Positions 22,044-31,738 of a DNA stretch of 64,000 nucleotides are shown one piece after another. The stretch spans positions 252,181 to 316,180 of the forward strand of contig MU001497.1 of assembly GCA_010093485.1 (NCBI GenBank), in the 5' to 3' direction. A model generated the notes under the pieces. The model was given only the letters and a program-made list of their open reading frames with translations, had not been told where the DNA came from and ran no database searches. The first letter of the stretch is position 1. The number at the start of each line of letters is the position of its first letter. The translations under genes and the position numbers were made by a program. This stretch comes from Karstenula rhodostoma CBS 690.94 (lineage: Eukaryota; Ascomycota; Dothideomycetes; Pleosporales; Didymosphaeriaceae).

Positions 22044-23334
22044 CGGCACTGCATAGATGACAGCAGTTAAATTCTTGCTCTCTACCCTGGCGGAGCTGAT
22101 GCGATGCCAGATTCTGTAATGCATTTGATACCACTACCACCAGTGTGTGCTCTGTTTCCTGCATGGTCTTGTGTCTTTGAACAGCCTGCTTAGCCTTGCC
22201 GGTTTGGGGCCTCGCAATGGTCTTCCTAAACTTGCATGTCTTGTGCCTCTGAACGGTTTTCCTGGGCATGCATGGTCGACGCAGTTGTCGCGGCGTGTAG
22301 AGCCTTGGCACTGAGATGGCGGGGTGAGGGGAGGCGTTAGCCCTATCACCTCCTTCGTGGTAGATGGCCAACGCCGTCTCTGCGGTTTGTGCGTTGCTTG
22401 CGCAATCTTGTGCAGGTGGGTGAGACAGGGTGTAGAAGGCAGGTGAAGGACATCAACCAACAGCATGACGGGATAGAGACGGAGGAAGGTCCGCAAAGTC
22501 CCTGCTTTCGGGCTCGAGGAGGCCACAGAGTTAACAAAGCACGTGCGGAAGGATGATCCGGTTGTCAGCTTGGCTGTACGACCACGGCGAGTCCTTCAAG
22601 GTTTCGTGTTGAACGGCGAGCTCGAGATCGCTGGGGTCGGCTCTCCCCACCAGAACAGGCACGCTTCGGAAAAGCACCGCTGATCTCTTCGTACGAACGC
22701 CAGGGCATGCCAATACAGCGCGACGACACAGTGCTCATCGATCCGTACGGTGTTCTCAGATGAACCAGTTGCTTCTGCCTCCTTGTTCTATCCTGCCCTG
22801 CATGGCCGTTAGCCCCACACCGCAGCTGCGCGATCTAGACCTAGTCCCTGACGGCGCCAGAAACAACCTCAGCGCCTCTCTACCCCTCCGGTCGGCGACT
22901 CTGAGAAGTGAGCTGCTGGTCATGACATTGTCTCGCTGTGCAACTATAAGCAAAGCACACTGTGTATGAGGATCCGACGGCGCGGGATATCTGTATAGTT
23001 GAATAAGAAACGACTTGCACGGGAGATTCAGCTACATCATATCTATCCACGTCTCCACCCAGAAGGATCCACGCAGCTGTTGACATCCCGGCATCCCAGA
23101 TCGTCATATCCCGGACGATCGCTGCCTTCTAAGATTATGTTAGGTATATATACCGACTGCATGCAGACTGCCTACTTCATAGTTCCCGCGCTCACTGAGA
23201 CACAGCACTCCAAGAGCACTGATAGGCTCGAACCCCTCAGTGCAGCCTCACCTATCAGCTCCTCTTGGGGCCGAAGAAAATACTTCCATAGCTTGTCTTC
23301 AGCACCTAGTGCTTCCACGCAACAACACCTCACT
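22044..23334. other. Intergenic region upstream of the bHLH gene
   Basis: About 1.3 kb. ORFs up to 167 codons on the minus strand have no motifs and look like chance frames. The plus-strand frame of the bHLH gene is open back to 22999, but the conserved-looking start is at 23335. Likely a long promoter and 5' UTR. Confidence 0.45.
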
Positions 23335-24129
23335 ATGGACTACATCGACTATTCATCCTTTCCGATGCTCGCAAGCAGCGACTGTTCGCCTACGACGGAG
23401 ACTTTTTCCTTTCCCACGGCCTTTGACAAGGGATTCACCACAGGCCCATTCACAGGGCCCGATACCTCTCTCGCCGCTTTCGACGAATACTTCGGTCGAC
23501 CTGTATCCCCCGCATCTGCCCTGGAAAACCTCGATGCCACGCCATCCGCAGCACCACCAGCAACGCAGCCGAAGCCACTCTCCCATCCCTTCACCCAGCT
23601 GGACGCCCTCCCCCCCGACTTCCCCTGGACCACTCACCGCCCCGTCGCCCTCGACCTCAACCCCTTGCCCCCATCCACCGACTCACAAACCCCCTCCCTC
23701 TGCGACTCCCTCGACGCCCCCCAAAACCCCACCACCCTCACCTCCCCACCGCCCTCCACCCCTCTCACCTTCGAAAACCCCGCGCCCCCCAACCCGCCCA
23801 AACGCCGCCGCGGCCGCCCCCGCCTCGACCGCTCCTCCTCGTCGTCCTCCCGCACCACCCAGCGCACCCACCGCCTCCCCCACAACCAGGTCGAGCGCAA
23901 GTACCGCGATGGCCTAAACGCGACGCTCGAGCGGCTGCGCCAGAGGGTGCCCGCGCTGTGCGCGTCGGCCCCGCACGGCCCCGGTAGCGGGCAAGGGCGG
24001 CCCAGCAAGGCGATGATTCTGTCGGGCGCGATCGAGTATATCGTCGCGATGGAGCGGGAGCGGGATGCGTGGCGTGGGGAGGTCGAGCGGTTGCGGCGGC
24101 TGCTGCGTGCGGGGGGGCCAATTGGTTGA
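23335..24129 (+). CDS. SREBP-type bHLH transcription factor with AT-hook
   Basis: A single exon of 264 residues. Residues 1-150 are acidic/Pro/Ser-rich, typical of an activation region. A basic AT-hook-like RRRGRPRLD lies near residue 160. The bHLH follows: HNQVERKYRDGLNATLERL is the basic region and helix 1, a loop holds CASAPHGPGSG, and helix 2 is SKAMILSGAIEYI. It runs into a short leucine-zipper-like tail to the end. The basic region has Tyr where most bHLH proteins have Arg, the hallmark of SREBP-related factors. Unlike true SREBPs it has no membrane segments, so it resembles the short fungal SREBP-like regulators of carbon, lipid or conidiation genes. Its targets are unknown. Confidence 0.85.
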   Translation: MDYIDYSSFPMLASSDCSPTTETFSFPTAFDKGFTTGPFTGPDTSLAAFDEYFGRPVSPASALENLDATPSAAPPATQPKPLSHPFTQLDALPPDFPWTTHRPVALDLNPLPPSTDSQTPSLCDSLDAPQNPTTLTSPPPSTPLTFENPAPPNPPKRRRGRPRLDRSSSSSSRTTQRTHRLPHNQVERKYRDGLNATLERLRQRVPALCASAPHGPGSGQGRPSKAMILSGAIEYIVAMERERDAWRGEVERLRRLLRAGGPIG

Positions 24130-24325
24130 CGGCGTGGTGGGGTGGGGTGGATATGATATGTACGTGGTGCTAGATAGGGAAGCTCAACTGTAGACCACTA
24201 CGTCCTTGGTGTGTCGTCGTCGTCGTCGATCCCCATCTGCGCCGGACCGACGGTCGCGAAACTACGTCTCCTCTGAGTGGCTAGCGCAGGCCCGGGAATT
24301 CGACCCGCGGCTTGCGATTCGCAGG
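24130..24325. other. 3' flank of the bHLH gene
   Basis: Probable 3' UTR and spacer up to the first inverted-repeat element. No gene. Confidence 0.4.
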
Positions 24326-24542
24326 GTGGTTGCATGGGTAAGTAGGGGTAGTGGGTCCGCTGGAGCAGGGTTAAGTAAAGATAAATTAACGCTTACTAAG
24401 AGGTAATACTAAGCCCTCAAGTAGACTAGCTAGGCCTACTATAGAGCTTTTATTACTTTTAATACTGTAGGTGGCCTAACCTATAAAACTTTAGACCTTG
24501 GGCTAAGAAGTCTCCACTGCCCCTACTTACCCTTGCAACCAC
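24326..24542. mobile_element. Small inverted-repeat element with AT-rich core (MITE-like)
   Basis: Two 29-bp arms, 24326-24354 and 24514-24542, are reverse complements with two mismatches (outer end GTGGTTGCA). The roughly 160-bp core is strongly AT-rich and full of TA steps, unlike the GC-rich sequence on both sides. There is no coding capacity. The structure fits a non-autonomous DNA transposon remnant whose core has been mutated by RIP. No clear target-site duplication was seen. Confidence 0.55.
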
Positions 24543-24602
24543 AGCATGGCATTCTGCGCGGATCGCAGCCGGTCTGGCAGATTGCCATGTGGGACCCGAC
24601 CT

Positions 24603-24656
24603 GGGTGGCCTCGCGCTCGCCTATCGGGTGCGCGACCAGACGAGGCGAGGCCACCC
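24603..24656. repeat. GC-rich perfect hairpin
   Basis: A 12-bp arm GGGTGGCCTCGC (24603-24614) is exactly reverse-complemented at 24645-24656, with a 30-nt loop. It is not inside any gene. It could be a transposon footprint or a structure-forming site. Confidence 0.5.
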
Positions 24657-24941
24657 GTTTCCTAGGCGAGGGCGGTGGAATTGGTTGGGGGTGTGGGTAG
24701 CGCGTAGAAGGATTGAACTGAATCGTCGATCTCTTGGACCCGCGTGCATGGCGGCAGGTTTTGAAAAAGTGGGTGGGTAGTTGGGTGGTGAAGCGGATGC
24801 AAACACATTGGCCTTTTCTGTCTATGCTTTGCGGAATCGTGTCGGACTATGCGTGGGTAGCGGGGTAGAGCGGGCTTTGCATCTATGGAGTGAGTCTGTT
24901 TACTTTGTTTACCACTCTGGCGGTGGGGCCCAACGCAGCGT

Positions 24942-25084
24942 TACACCCTCCCAGGCGGTTCGGGTGCGTAGCGTGGTAGGGATGAGGTAAGGGTGATCGG
25001 ACCTCCACAGTATGTAATCTTTTATAAGAGAAAACAGCAGAATTTAGCGTGCGACTACGCACCCGAACCGCCTGGGAGGGTGTA
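24942..25084. mobile_element. MITE with 30-bp perfect terminal inverted repeats
   Basis: The arms 24942-24971 and 25055-25084 are exact reverse complements over 30 bp, starting TACACCCTCCCAGGCGG. The outermost TA at both ends would fit a TA target-site duplication as made by Tc1/mariner-type transposases. The element is about 143 bp with no coding capacity, so it would depend on a transposase elsewhere. Confidence 0.65.
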
Positions 25085-25883
25085 CATCTTTGTACCGCAG
25101 GCCTTCAATCCAGCAGCAGTAACTGATTTACACAGGTCTCGCATGCCATGTAACATTTCACCCCTACGCTCCACAATGTTTAGCTACTCCTAGAATTTTC
25201 CATCCATATCAGCACACCTCATCGAGCCGTAAACAACGTTGGAATTAGAGTGGTGCTCGGGGTTGGATATAAAACATACACTACTGTTACTGTCAGTTGC
25301 GTGCATATCAACATACAATATTCTGTACAATACCATCCCCGCACATCACGCCGGCTCTCGCTCTTCCCCAAAGGGAGCCAGATGTGTGAAGGTTAATCAC
25401 GTCTGGGGGCACGCACCGGGGGAACAGCGGCTACGGTTGGCATGGGTGACGTGGAAAAGGAGAGGAGCGGAGCGAACGAGGAGCAGTGACGTTGTCTGTG
25501 CAAGCTGATCTGCGTTGCTTGAGCGCGATGACAGGGGGAGTTACGGGGTGTAGGGCACGGCACGGCACTTGAAGGTACAGACAGGGGCGGTGTAGCGAGC
25601 CTGTGAGGATTCTCGGGGCAGGCGACGTGTTGGGAATACGGTGATGGGAACGTACGCTCTAACAGTAGGAGATGCGGTGGGGTCAGCCAGTAGAAGAGTG
25701 GAGGTCTTGCACAGGTAGCTACAGCGAACCTCATTCGTGCATACGTCAGGATGCAGAACTGTCCCTGAGAGTGTCTGAGCCTTTACAACGTTACGCCACG
25801 CTTGAGAATACTGTGTAGGTCTGTGAGGGTATAGTACAAACCTACCCCTCGTACAACACTCTCGTCTCCACATTTACAACCAA
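25085..25883. other. Intergenic gap
   Basis: About 800 bp between the inverted-repeat element and the NTF2-like gene. ORFs near 100 codons have no motifs. Nothing supported. Confidence 0.45.
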
Positions 25884-26478
25884 CTACGTCTCCTCCTTCT
25901 CCACCCACTTAAACTCCTCACCCGTGCGCGTCTTGATGTTTTCCCTTGCTCGTGTAGATAATCGGAGTAATTTCTCCCGCGTCGCCCAACTATCCAGCAT
26001 CTCGATGCACTTTTCGATTTTCCCGGAGGCGTCCATGTAGAACATGAACACGTACTCGCCTACCAGCGTTAGCTCTTCCTAAACAAACCTCCCCACAGCA
26101 GTAACCACGATGTAATGAGATGAAGGCGGCTGGGTGTTTACCTTCGTAGTCCCAGTCCGTTTCCGCGTCTCTAACATCGTCTCGCCACTGCGCGCTACTC
26201 TTTGCCCACGCCCACACTGCTTTCTCCCGCTCGTCCTCGATCATGCGGATGGGTGTCACGGGGAAGCCTGTCATCAGCCGCCCCACGCCGCGGATGTGTT
26301 CCAGGAACGCTTCTTTGTTGTCGTACCCCTCGCGGTTGAGCGCGGCGACGAGGGAGGCGGGGGCGTAGGTGTGTGTGTAGGTGTCACTAAGAACGGAAGA
26401 AAACGCGGAGGTGGAAAGAGTAGAGAAGCTGGAGAGGAAGGTTTGTGCAGCCTGGAGACGGGGGCTTGGATCGGCCAT
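25884..26478 (-). CDS. NTF2-like / SnoaL-like superfamily protein
   Basis: Two exons (26478-26142, 26059-25884) give 170 residues; the 82-nt intron has a GCTAACG branch and a GTAG acceptor. The order of elements fits an alpha+beta cone fold: a long N-terminal helix (RLQAAQTFLSSFSTL), a loop with LSDTYTHTYAP, a helix with NKEAFLEHIRGV, and strands (AVWAWAKSSAQWR, GEYVFMFYMDASGKI) ending with a polar helix (ATREKLLRLSTRARENI). Such fungal proteins are small cyclases, isomerases or binding proteins, sometimes in biosynthetic clusters, but here no cluster is adjacent. Upstream in-frame codons back to 26670 look like 5' UTR. Confidence 0.7.
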
Positions 26479-26765
26479 GGCGGTGGATTGGGGTGAAACC
26501 TTTGAGGTGATAGGGATGGGGAGGGAGTCGCGGGGGTGGAGTGGGTGTATTTTGGGGTTTCTGAAGTTCGAGTCGGAGTGGTGGTAGAGGTACGTGTGCT
26601 GGGGGATCTGTGTATGGGACGGAGATTGCGGAGATAGGGGATGGAGTGAGAAAGGGTGGGGACGTAGCATGGAGGGGAAGCACGTAGTCGTAAGATAGGA
26701 AGGGACGTGCAGAACCCAGCTTCACTAGAGAAGCTGTGTAGTATCCATTAGGTTGGGAAACGAGT

Positions 26766-28376
26766 CTATCCGCACTGCTCCTGCTGCTGCGTCACATCCT
26801 GCGCATCGCCGCTACCTCCATAAACGCCGCCGTCGAGAATCCACTGCTCGTTGTCGTCGTTGTCATCTTGGACTCTCCTCCAGGTCTGCTTGTGCTCTCC
26901 CTCAACACCTTTTCCTTTGGTGTCAGTCTTGATCGTAGGACGGATTAGCCCACCCAACAATGGATTCCGGCTGAACGCCCCGCCCCTCGACATTGCGCTT
27001 GAACTGCCAAGTGCGGCGGGCTCAGGCAGATCGTCGTCGCTTTCTGGTGTCTGCGGCCTCTCCATCGCCTTCGTCTCGAACTTCTTCTTAATCTTGCCGC
27101 CTACGAGGTTGAGACTAGCAACGACCTGCCTCTTCTCGTACTCCGGGCGGGCATTCCACTCTTGCTCGCGAAGGGCCTTCTGCTGCTTCTTAAGCTGCAT
27201 TGCGCGCTCCTGTGGGGTAGCCCACTGGCTCAAACCCGCGTGCGTTGTCTCGAAGTCGGCTGCTTCGTCGTGCACGTGCGTTCTCCGGGCGTTTTGTGCT
27301 TGGTACGCAAGAAGCTTGTCTCTGTGCTGCTTTGCCTTCGCCAGCCGCTCATTCTCTGATTCGACGTCCGAACCAGGGTTCGATGAGAGCGGTGTCGCAG
27401 ACCTAGGGGTGGAGAATGGCCGCGGCGCGAGAGACACGTCGGCGCGTCGCTGGCCGGCATTGTTCGCTGCCATCTTTTCTTTCCCGCGTTCTTCGCGGAG
27501 CACGCGGACCATGGACTGGATTTCGTTGGCGCTGAGGATAGGCGTGCCGCAGAATGTGCAAGGACCTATACCCTCCTTGACGCAGATGATCTTGCCGCAG
27601 TTCATGCAGTTTGGGGCGGCTTCGAGTAGCGGGTGCCGGGAAGCCATGCAGTTGCACTTGCGCTTAGCATTTTCCTGGCCGGCGGAAAGAGTAGGATTGG
27701 TTTGTATTTCCAATGCGCGAATTGCGGATTCCAAGTCATTCAGCGCGGTAGATGCACCATGCATAGGCGTTCCGCCTGCTACACTGATCTTGGTCTTTGG
27801 CTTTGGTGACGAGTTGCGCGAGGACTTGGTGTCTGAGATTAGTTGACCGGCAGCTGAAGGCGGTAGCTTGGAGGGAGGGGGGGCTGGAGAAATGCCTCTG
27901 GACTTTGGTGTTGGTTTCCCTGAAGAAGTGGTGGGTGCTTGAACGGCATCAGGCTTGTCGGACAGAGCGAAGGCATTGGGTTTTGGCGCTTTGGGCTTGG
28001 AAGCGCCGGCCATATAATCCTCTTCATTTCGCTTCACGTATGCGCCGGTTGTGTTGCCATAGTTTTCAGGTTGTCTGGGTGGCGGTAGCTTGCCTAGAGG
28101 TTTCTTTTTGTTCCTGGGCTTTCCCTTGGGCACTCCGGACGGACCATTCGATGGCTGCAGCTGACTGGTGCTAGATGAAGCTGCAGGTCTCCGTCTGTTA
28201 TTGAAAGATGTGATAAACTCCAACGCCTGCGGGCTGTCTCCCAGTAGGTTCTGGAGGTGATCTGCGGCTTCCCTGTTCGGCAGCGATTCGGTATATGAAA
28301 CGATCTGCTGCAGCGAGTCCTCGTCCAGCGGGAGCAGCTTAGATAGCTGCGGCAGTGCCCAGGTGGAGAGAGCCAT
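26766..28376 (-). CDS. TRIP4/ASC-1-like zinc-finger protein (Rqt4-type ribosome quality control factor)
   Basis: A single exon of 536 residues. The N-terminus ([28 protein letters not shown]) is the conserved helical start of TRIP4 homologues. A C2HC5 zinc finger lies near residues 240-285, with Cys/His ligands in [20 protein letters not shown] and CTFCGTPI. The remainder is Ser/Pro-rich linker and charged helical tail ([14 protein letters not shown]). The family belongs to the activating signal cointegrator / RQC-trigger complex, which helps split collided ribosomes on ubiquitinated 40S subunits in the cytosol. The human homologue also carries an ASCH domain, which I do not see here, as in the yeast Rqt4 type. 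Confidence 0.82.
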   Translation of the reverse strand: MALSTWALPQLSKLLPLDEDSLQQIVSYTESLPNREAADHLQNLLGDSPQALEFITSFNNRRRPAASSSTSQLQPSNGPSGVPKGKPRNKKKPLGKLPPPRQPENYGNTTGAYVKRNEEDYMAGASKPKAPKPNAFALSDKPDAVQAPTTSSGKPTPKSRGISPAPPPSKLPPSAAGQLISDTKSSRNSSPKPKTKISVAGGTPMHGASTALNDLESAIRALEIQTNPTLSAGQENAKRKCNCMASRHPLLEAAPNCMNCGKIICVKEGIGPCTFCGTPILSANEIQSMVRVLREERGKEKMAANNAGQRRADVSLAPRPFSTPRSATPLSSNPGSDVESENERLAKAKQHRDKLLAYQAQNARRTHVHDEAADFETTHAGLSQWATPQERAMQLKKQQKALREQEWNARPEYEKRQVVASLNLVGGKIKKKFETKAMERPQTPESDDDLPEPAALGSSSAMSRGGAFSRNPLLGGLIRPTIKTDTKGKGVEGEHKQTWRRVQDDNDDNEQWILDGGVYGGSGDAQDVTQQQEQCG

Positions 28377-28558
28377 GTTGATTTGCGAAGTGTGGGTGCG
28401 AGAGTAATACTCGTCATGGGCTGTGATTCATCGATTTGCGGAATGTGCAGCCACTGTGGCGCTAGTGGCGGTGCAGCTTCCTTTTCGCGATTGCGGGGAC
28501 TGGAGCAGCGCTCCATCGAGGTACTCTTCCAGCACATATTTGACCACACACGCGCACA
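28377..28558. promoter_or_regulatory. Compact divergent promoter (TRIP4-like / PPIL1)
   Basis: Only 182 bp separate the start codons of the minus-strand TRIP4-like gene and the plus-strand cyclophilin gene, so both must be driven from this short shared region. No specific factor site is claimed. Confidence 0.6.
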
Positions 28559-29096
28559 ATGGCTACCGAAGTCGCGCTTGAGACAACTGTCGTACGTAAA
28601 TCCGCTCTATGAGCATTGCAGCGTTGCTCACAGCAAACAGGGCACCATCACCGTCGAGCTCTACACCACCCATGCCCCCAAAACCTGCACAAACTTTTCC
28701 ACGCTCGCACAGCGCAGCTACTTCGATGGCCTCATATTCCACCGCATCATACCAAACTTCATGATTCAGGGCGGCGACCCGACGGGTACCGGCCGTGGCG
28801 GCGCGTCCATCTACGGCGAGAAGTTTGAGGACGAGATCTCGCCCGCGCTGAAGCACACCGGCGCGGGCATCCTCAGCATGGCGAACTCCGGCCCTAATAC
28901 GAACGGAAGCCAGTTCTTCATCACGCTGGCGCCAACGCCGTGGTTAGATGGGAAGCACACGATATTCGGAAGAGTGAAGCATGGACTGCAGGTTGTCAAG
29001 AAGCTAGGACTTTTGAAGACAGATAAGGAGGACAGGCCTGTAGAAGAGGTCAAGATCCTGAGAGCTTATATTGTCGAGAAGGCGGATACGATCTGA
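28559..29096 (+). CDS. PPIL1: Spliceosomal cyclophilin, peptidyl-prolyl cis-trans isomerase PPIL1
   Basis: Two exons (28559-28591, 28641-29096) give 162 residues, the exact class size. After [11 protein letters not shown] the protein follows the PPIL1 pattern closely: [54 protein letters not shown] and [12 protein letters not shown]. The catalytic Arg (in HRII), Phe and Gln (MIQGG), and Trp (PWLDG) are present. PPIL1 binds SKIP/Prp45 in the activated spliceosome; nuclear location is expected. The 49-nt intron uses GTACGT and an AACAG acceptor. Confidence 0.92.
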
Positions 29097-29293
29097 GGAG
29101 GTGACGTGGAACATGCGCGTACAAGAGAAATGACATGATACGACGTGCGAACGTGCAACTCGCAGTACAGGAGCTACCTGAGAGAAAAGCAGCCCCTTTC
29201 AGAATTAGGCCTAGCCAGATCAGGTGAAGGGGATCAAACAGGGCCGTTGTAAGTAGCTCAAATCTGTATGCATTTGAATAATGGCTCAAGATT

Positions 29294-30727
29294 CTAGCTA
29301 GCTTTGAACTTATCCAATGGACCGTTTGGATGTATCAGCACCTTCGTGTACCCTTCTATCCGCTTGTCGAACTTCTCATATGCGACTGACGCATCGTCGA
29401 TGTCGATCTCATGCGAAACAACGAAACTTGGCTTGGCCTTTCCTGATACTATGAGATCTCTCAAGTACCTGTTGTAGGCTTTTACGTTACATTGACCGGT
29501 TCCCAGCGACAGTCCCTGTTCGCGTTAGTGAAATCCCTTCTACAACGGATAACGACTTACCTTCTCGAAGAGTTTTCCGAATGATATCAAGATCTGCCCT
29601 TTCTTGCTCTGCTCGTCGGGTGCTCCGGGATCTGCGGGCACGTAGAGTCCAGGGATGCCGAGTCCTCCCGTAGGTCTCGTTACCATGATCAGCTGATCTA
29701 GGACGATGTTTGGCTTCTCGTTGCTACCAGAGGCGTCGACGGCTTGGTAACCGACAGCGTCTACAGCGCGATCTACCATCCCGCCATTGATCTTGATAAT
29801 TTGCTCCACGGGATCGCTCTTCTTGAAGTCGATAGGAACGCAGCCAATCTTTTCAGCCTGCTTCAGCCGTTCTGGGACTGTGTCCACCATAAACACCTTG
29901 CTGGCACCGCGAAGGATCCCGCTGTACGCCGCCATCAACCCGACAGGACCAGCTCCGAAAACCGCGACTGTTTCACCCGACTGGAATCCAGAAAGATTGA
30001 GGCCATGCCATCCCGTGGGAAAGATATCCGCCAACAGCGCGAAATCCGCCTCGTGCTCCGTCCCTTTCGGCAATTTCAAGGCGTTGAAGTCGGCGAACGG
30101 AACCCGCAGATACTGTGCCTGGCCTCCCTGATACGGCCCCATAGCCACATACCCGTACGCGCCACCCGCAAATCCTGGATTCACTCTGCATCTGTTAGCA
30201 ACATGTTTCGCTCTCTCGTCAGTGAACACACCCCGTGCAAAACGCCGTCCGCCCCTCCTCGCAATTCCGACACCTCCCATCCGCCACATTGAACGGCAGC
30301 ACGACCCGATCCCCCTTCTCCAGGATAGTAACACCAGGCCCCGTCTCGATGATAACGCCCATGTTCTCGTGCCCGAATACCAGACCTGCTTCTGCGGCTG
30401 TACGGCCTTGGTACATGTGCAGGTCTGAGCCACATATCGCTGTATCCCACACAATTAGTTACAACTCCATTTTCCTTGGAAGGTGCACTGTGGGATGGGA
30501 GGGATTGACGTGCCCGCAGTCGTAACTTTTATAATCGCATCATCCGGATGCTGAATCCGCGGCGTGTCGACCTCTCGCACGCTCACCTTGAACGGGCCCT
30601 CGTAGTGCACGGCTTTCATCTTGTCGCCCATATTCGCGCCTGTAATGCGGCTTTCGGTATTTCCGGGGTCGTGGTCCGGGTCCAGCAGCGGTATTACATC
30701 TGCGCTGTTTTGTCCAGCGGTGGCCAT
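29294..30727 (-). CDS. Zinc-type alcohol dehydrogenase (glutathione-independent formaldehyde dehydrogenase-like)
   Basis: Four exons (30727-30514, 30439-30232, 30185-29561, 29515-29294) give 422 residues. The catalytic zinc motif is AICGSDLHMY with GHENMG; the structural-zinc-type region is CRNCEEGRTAFC. The Rossmann motif is VAVFGAGPVGLMAA. This set and the segment GVNPGFAGGAYGYVAMGPY are characteristic of the formaldehyde-dismutase-like ADH group. The first intron only works with a GC donor (G|GCACGT) and the acceptor at 30440, restoring KVTTAAICGSD; no GT donor gives the right frame. Likely a cytosolic NAD-dependent oxidoreductase for aldehydes or alcohols. Confidence 0.85.
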
Positions 30728-31738
30728 GATGTAAGGAGGGCACGGTGGGGTGGAAGTAGGGGATGTTTGATGCGAAGGGTGGGGATATCCGTATTTATGT
30801 TAAAGCGGAGAATGATTACATGTGTGGTTGCGCAATTGGAAGTGGAGTGGTTTTCGTGTTTTATGCTGGCTGGCGGGGACGCGGAACGGCGCGTCATCCA
30901 TGTGAGGGGCTGTTTTGGAGAGACGCGGGGTTGTGTGTTGAACGACCTCGGATGGCTTCCGAGGGAGAAATATTTGTAATAAATTGCAAGCCCGAGAGCG
31001 CGATCGCGGCAGTTTGGCTTCGACTTGGTGGAGAGCGTCGTCGATGCCGTACAATAGGTCTGTAATCCACGAAGTGCCTGTGTCGGCAACTCCTCTATCA
31101 GACGAGCTTGCCGCGAAGCTTCCCTTGGACCTTTTTCGGTTCCAAGTGTACTCGTTCGGATCATATTGGTAACAACTAGCACCGCCGTTGCTTTCCAAAG
31201 TCTAAGGCAGCGTTGCGCTCGTCAAGCGGAAACGCGTTTGCCGTTCGTCTTCTCGCCCATGAAACCGAACCTCTGCACATCGTCGCGATACCGCATAGTC
31301 TCTTGGTTGACGGATAGGGCTAATCCATAGCAAATCAGGGATTTCCAGATTATCAAACATGAGAAGGGCGTGCATTGGAAAGACTTGGTGTTGCGGACAC
31401 CTTCCCAGGTACGCCGTCCAGCTTACGCCTTCTCGCAAGAGCCAGGTTCGCGCCTACCATATAGAAAACGACGTATACGTAAGCTCTGCAAGGTTCTAAC
31501 ACTTGTCCCTTTGCGTCCCTCATTCTTCCTTCACCTGCGGCCCCGAGAATATCACTCCACATCCGCGCTCCAAATTGTACACACGAATGTACTCTTAGTT
31601 ACACAAAGATCATGGCAGTGTCAGACGGCTGTTGGATGGGCTACACAGACCGGCAGCCCAGCCACCCGTGCAGAGAAAAGGGAGGGCGGAAGACGTCACA
31701 AGGCTGAATTCTTCAACGACACTTTCACTTCGACCTGG
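30728..31738. other. Divergent intergenic region before the HET gene
   Basis: About 1 kb with the ADH promoter. Several ORFs of about 100-160 codons are present on both strands but none has a motif or a convincing start. Nothing supported. Confidence 0.45.

Noticed and set aside
22134..22526. Overlapping minus-strand ORFs of about 130 codons upstream of the bHLH gene
   Set aside because: No start context, no motifs, and two competing frames; treated as intergenic.
26851..27846. 331-codon plus-strand ORF opposite the TRIP4-like gene
   Set aside because: Cys/Ser-rich shadow of the zinc-finger gene, with no family features.
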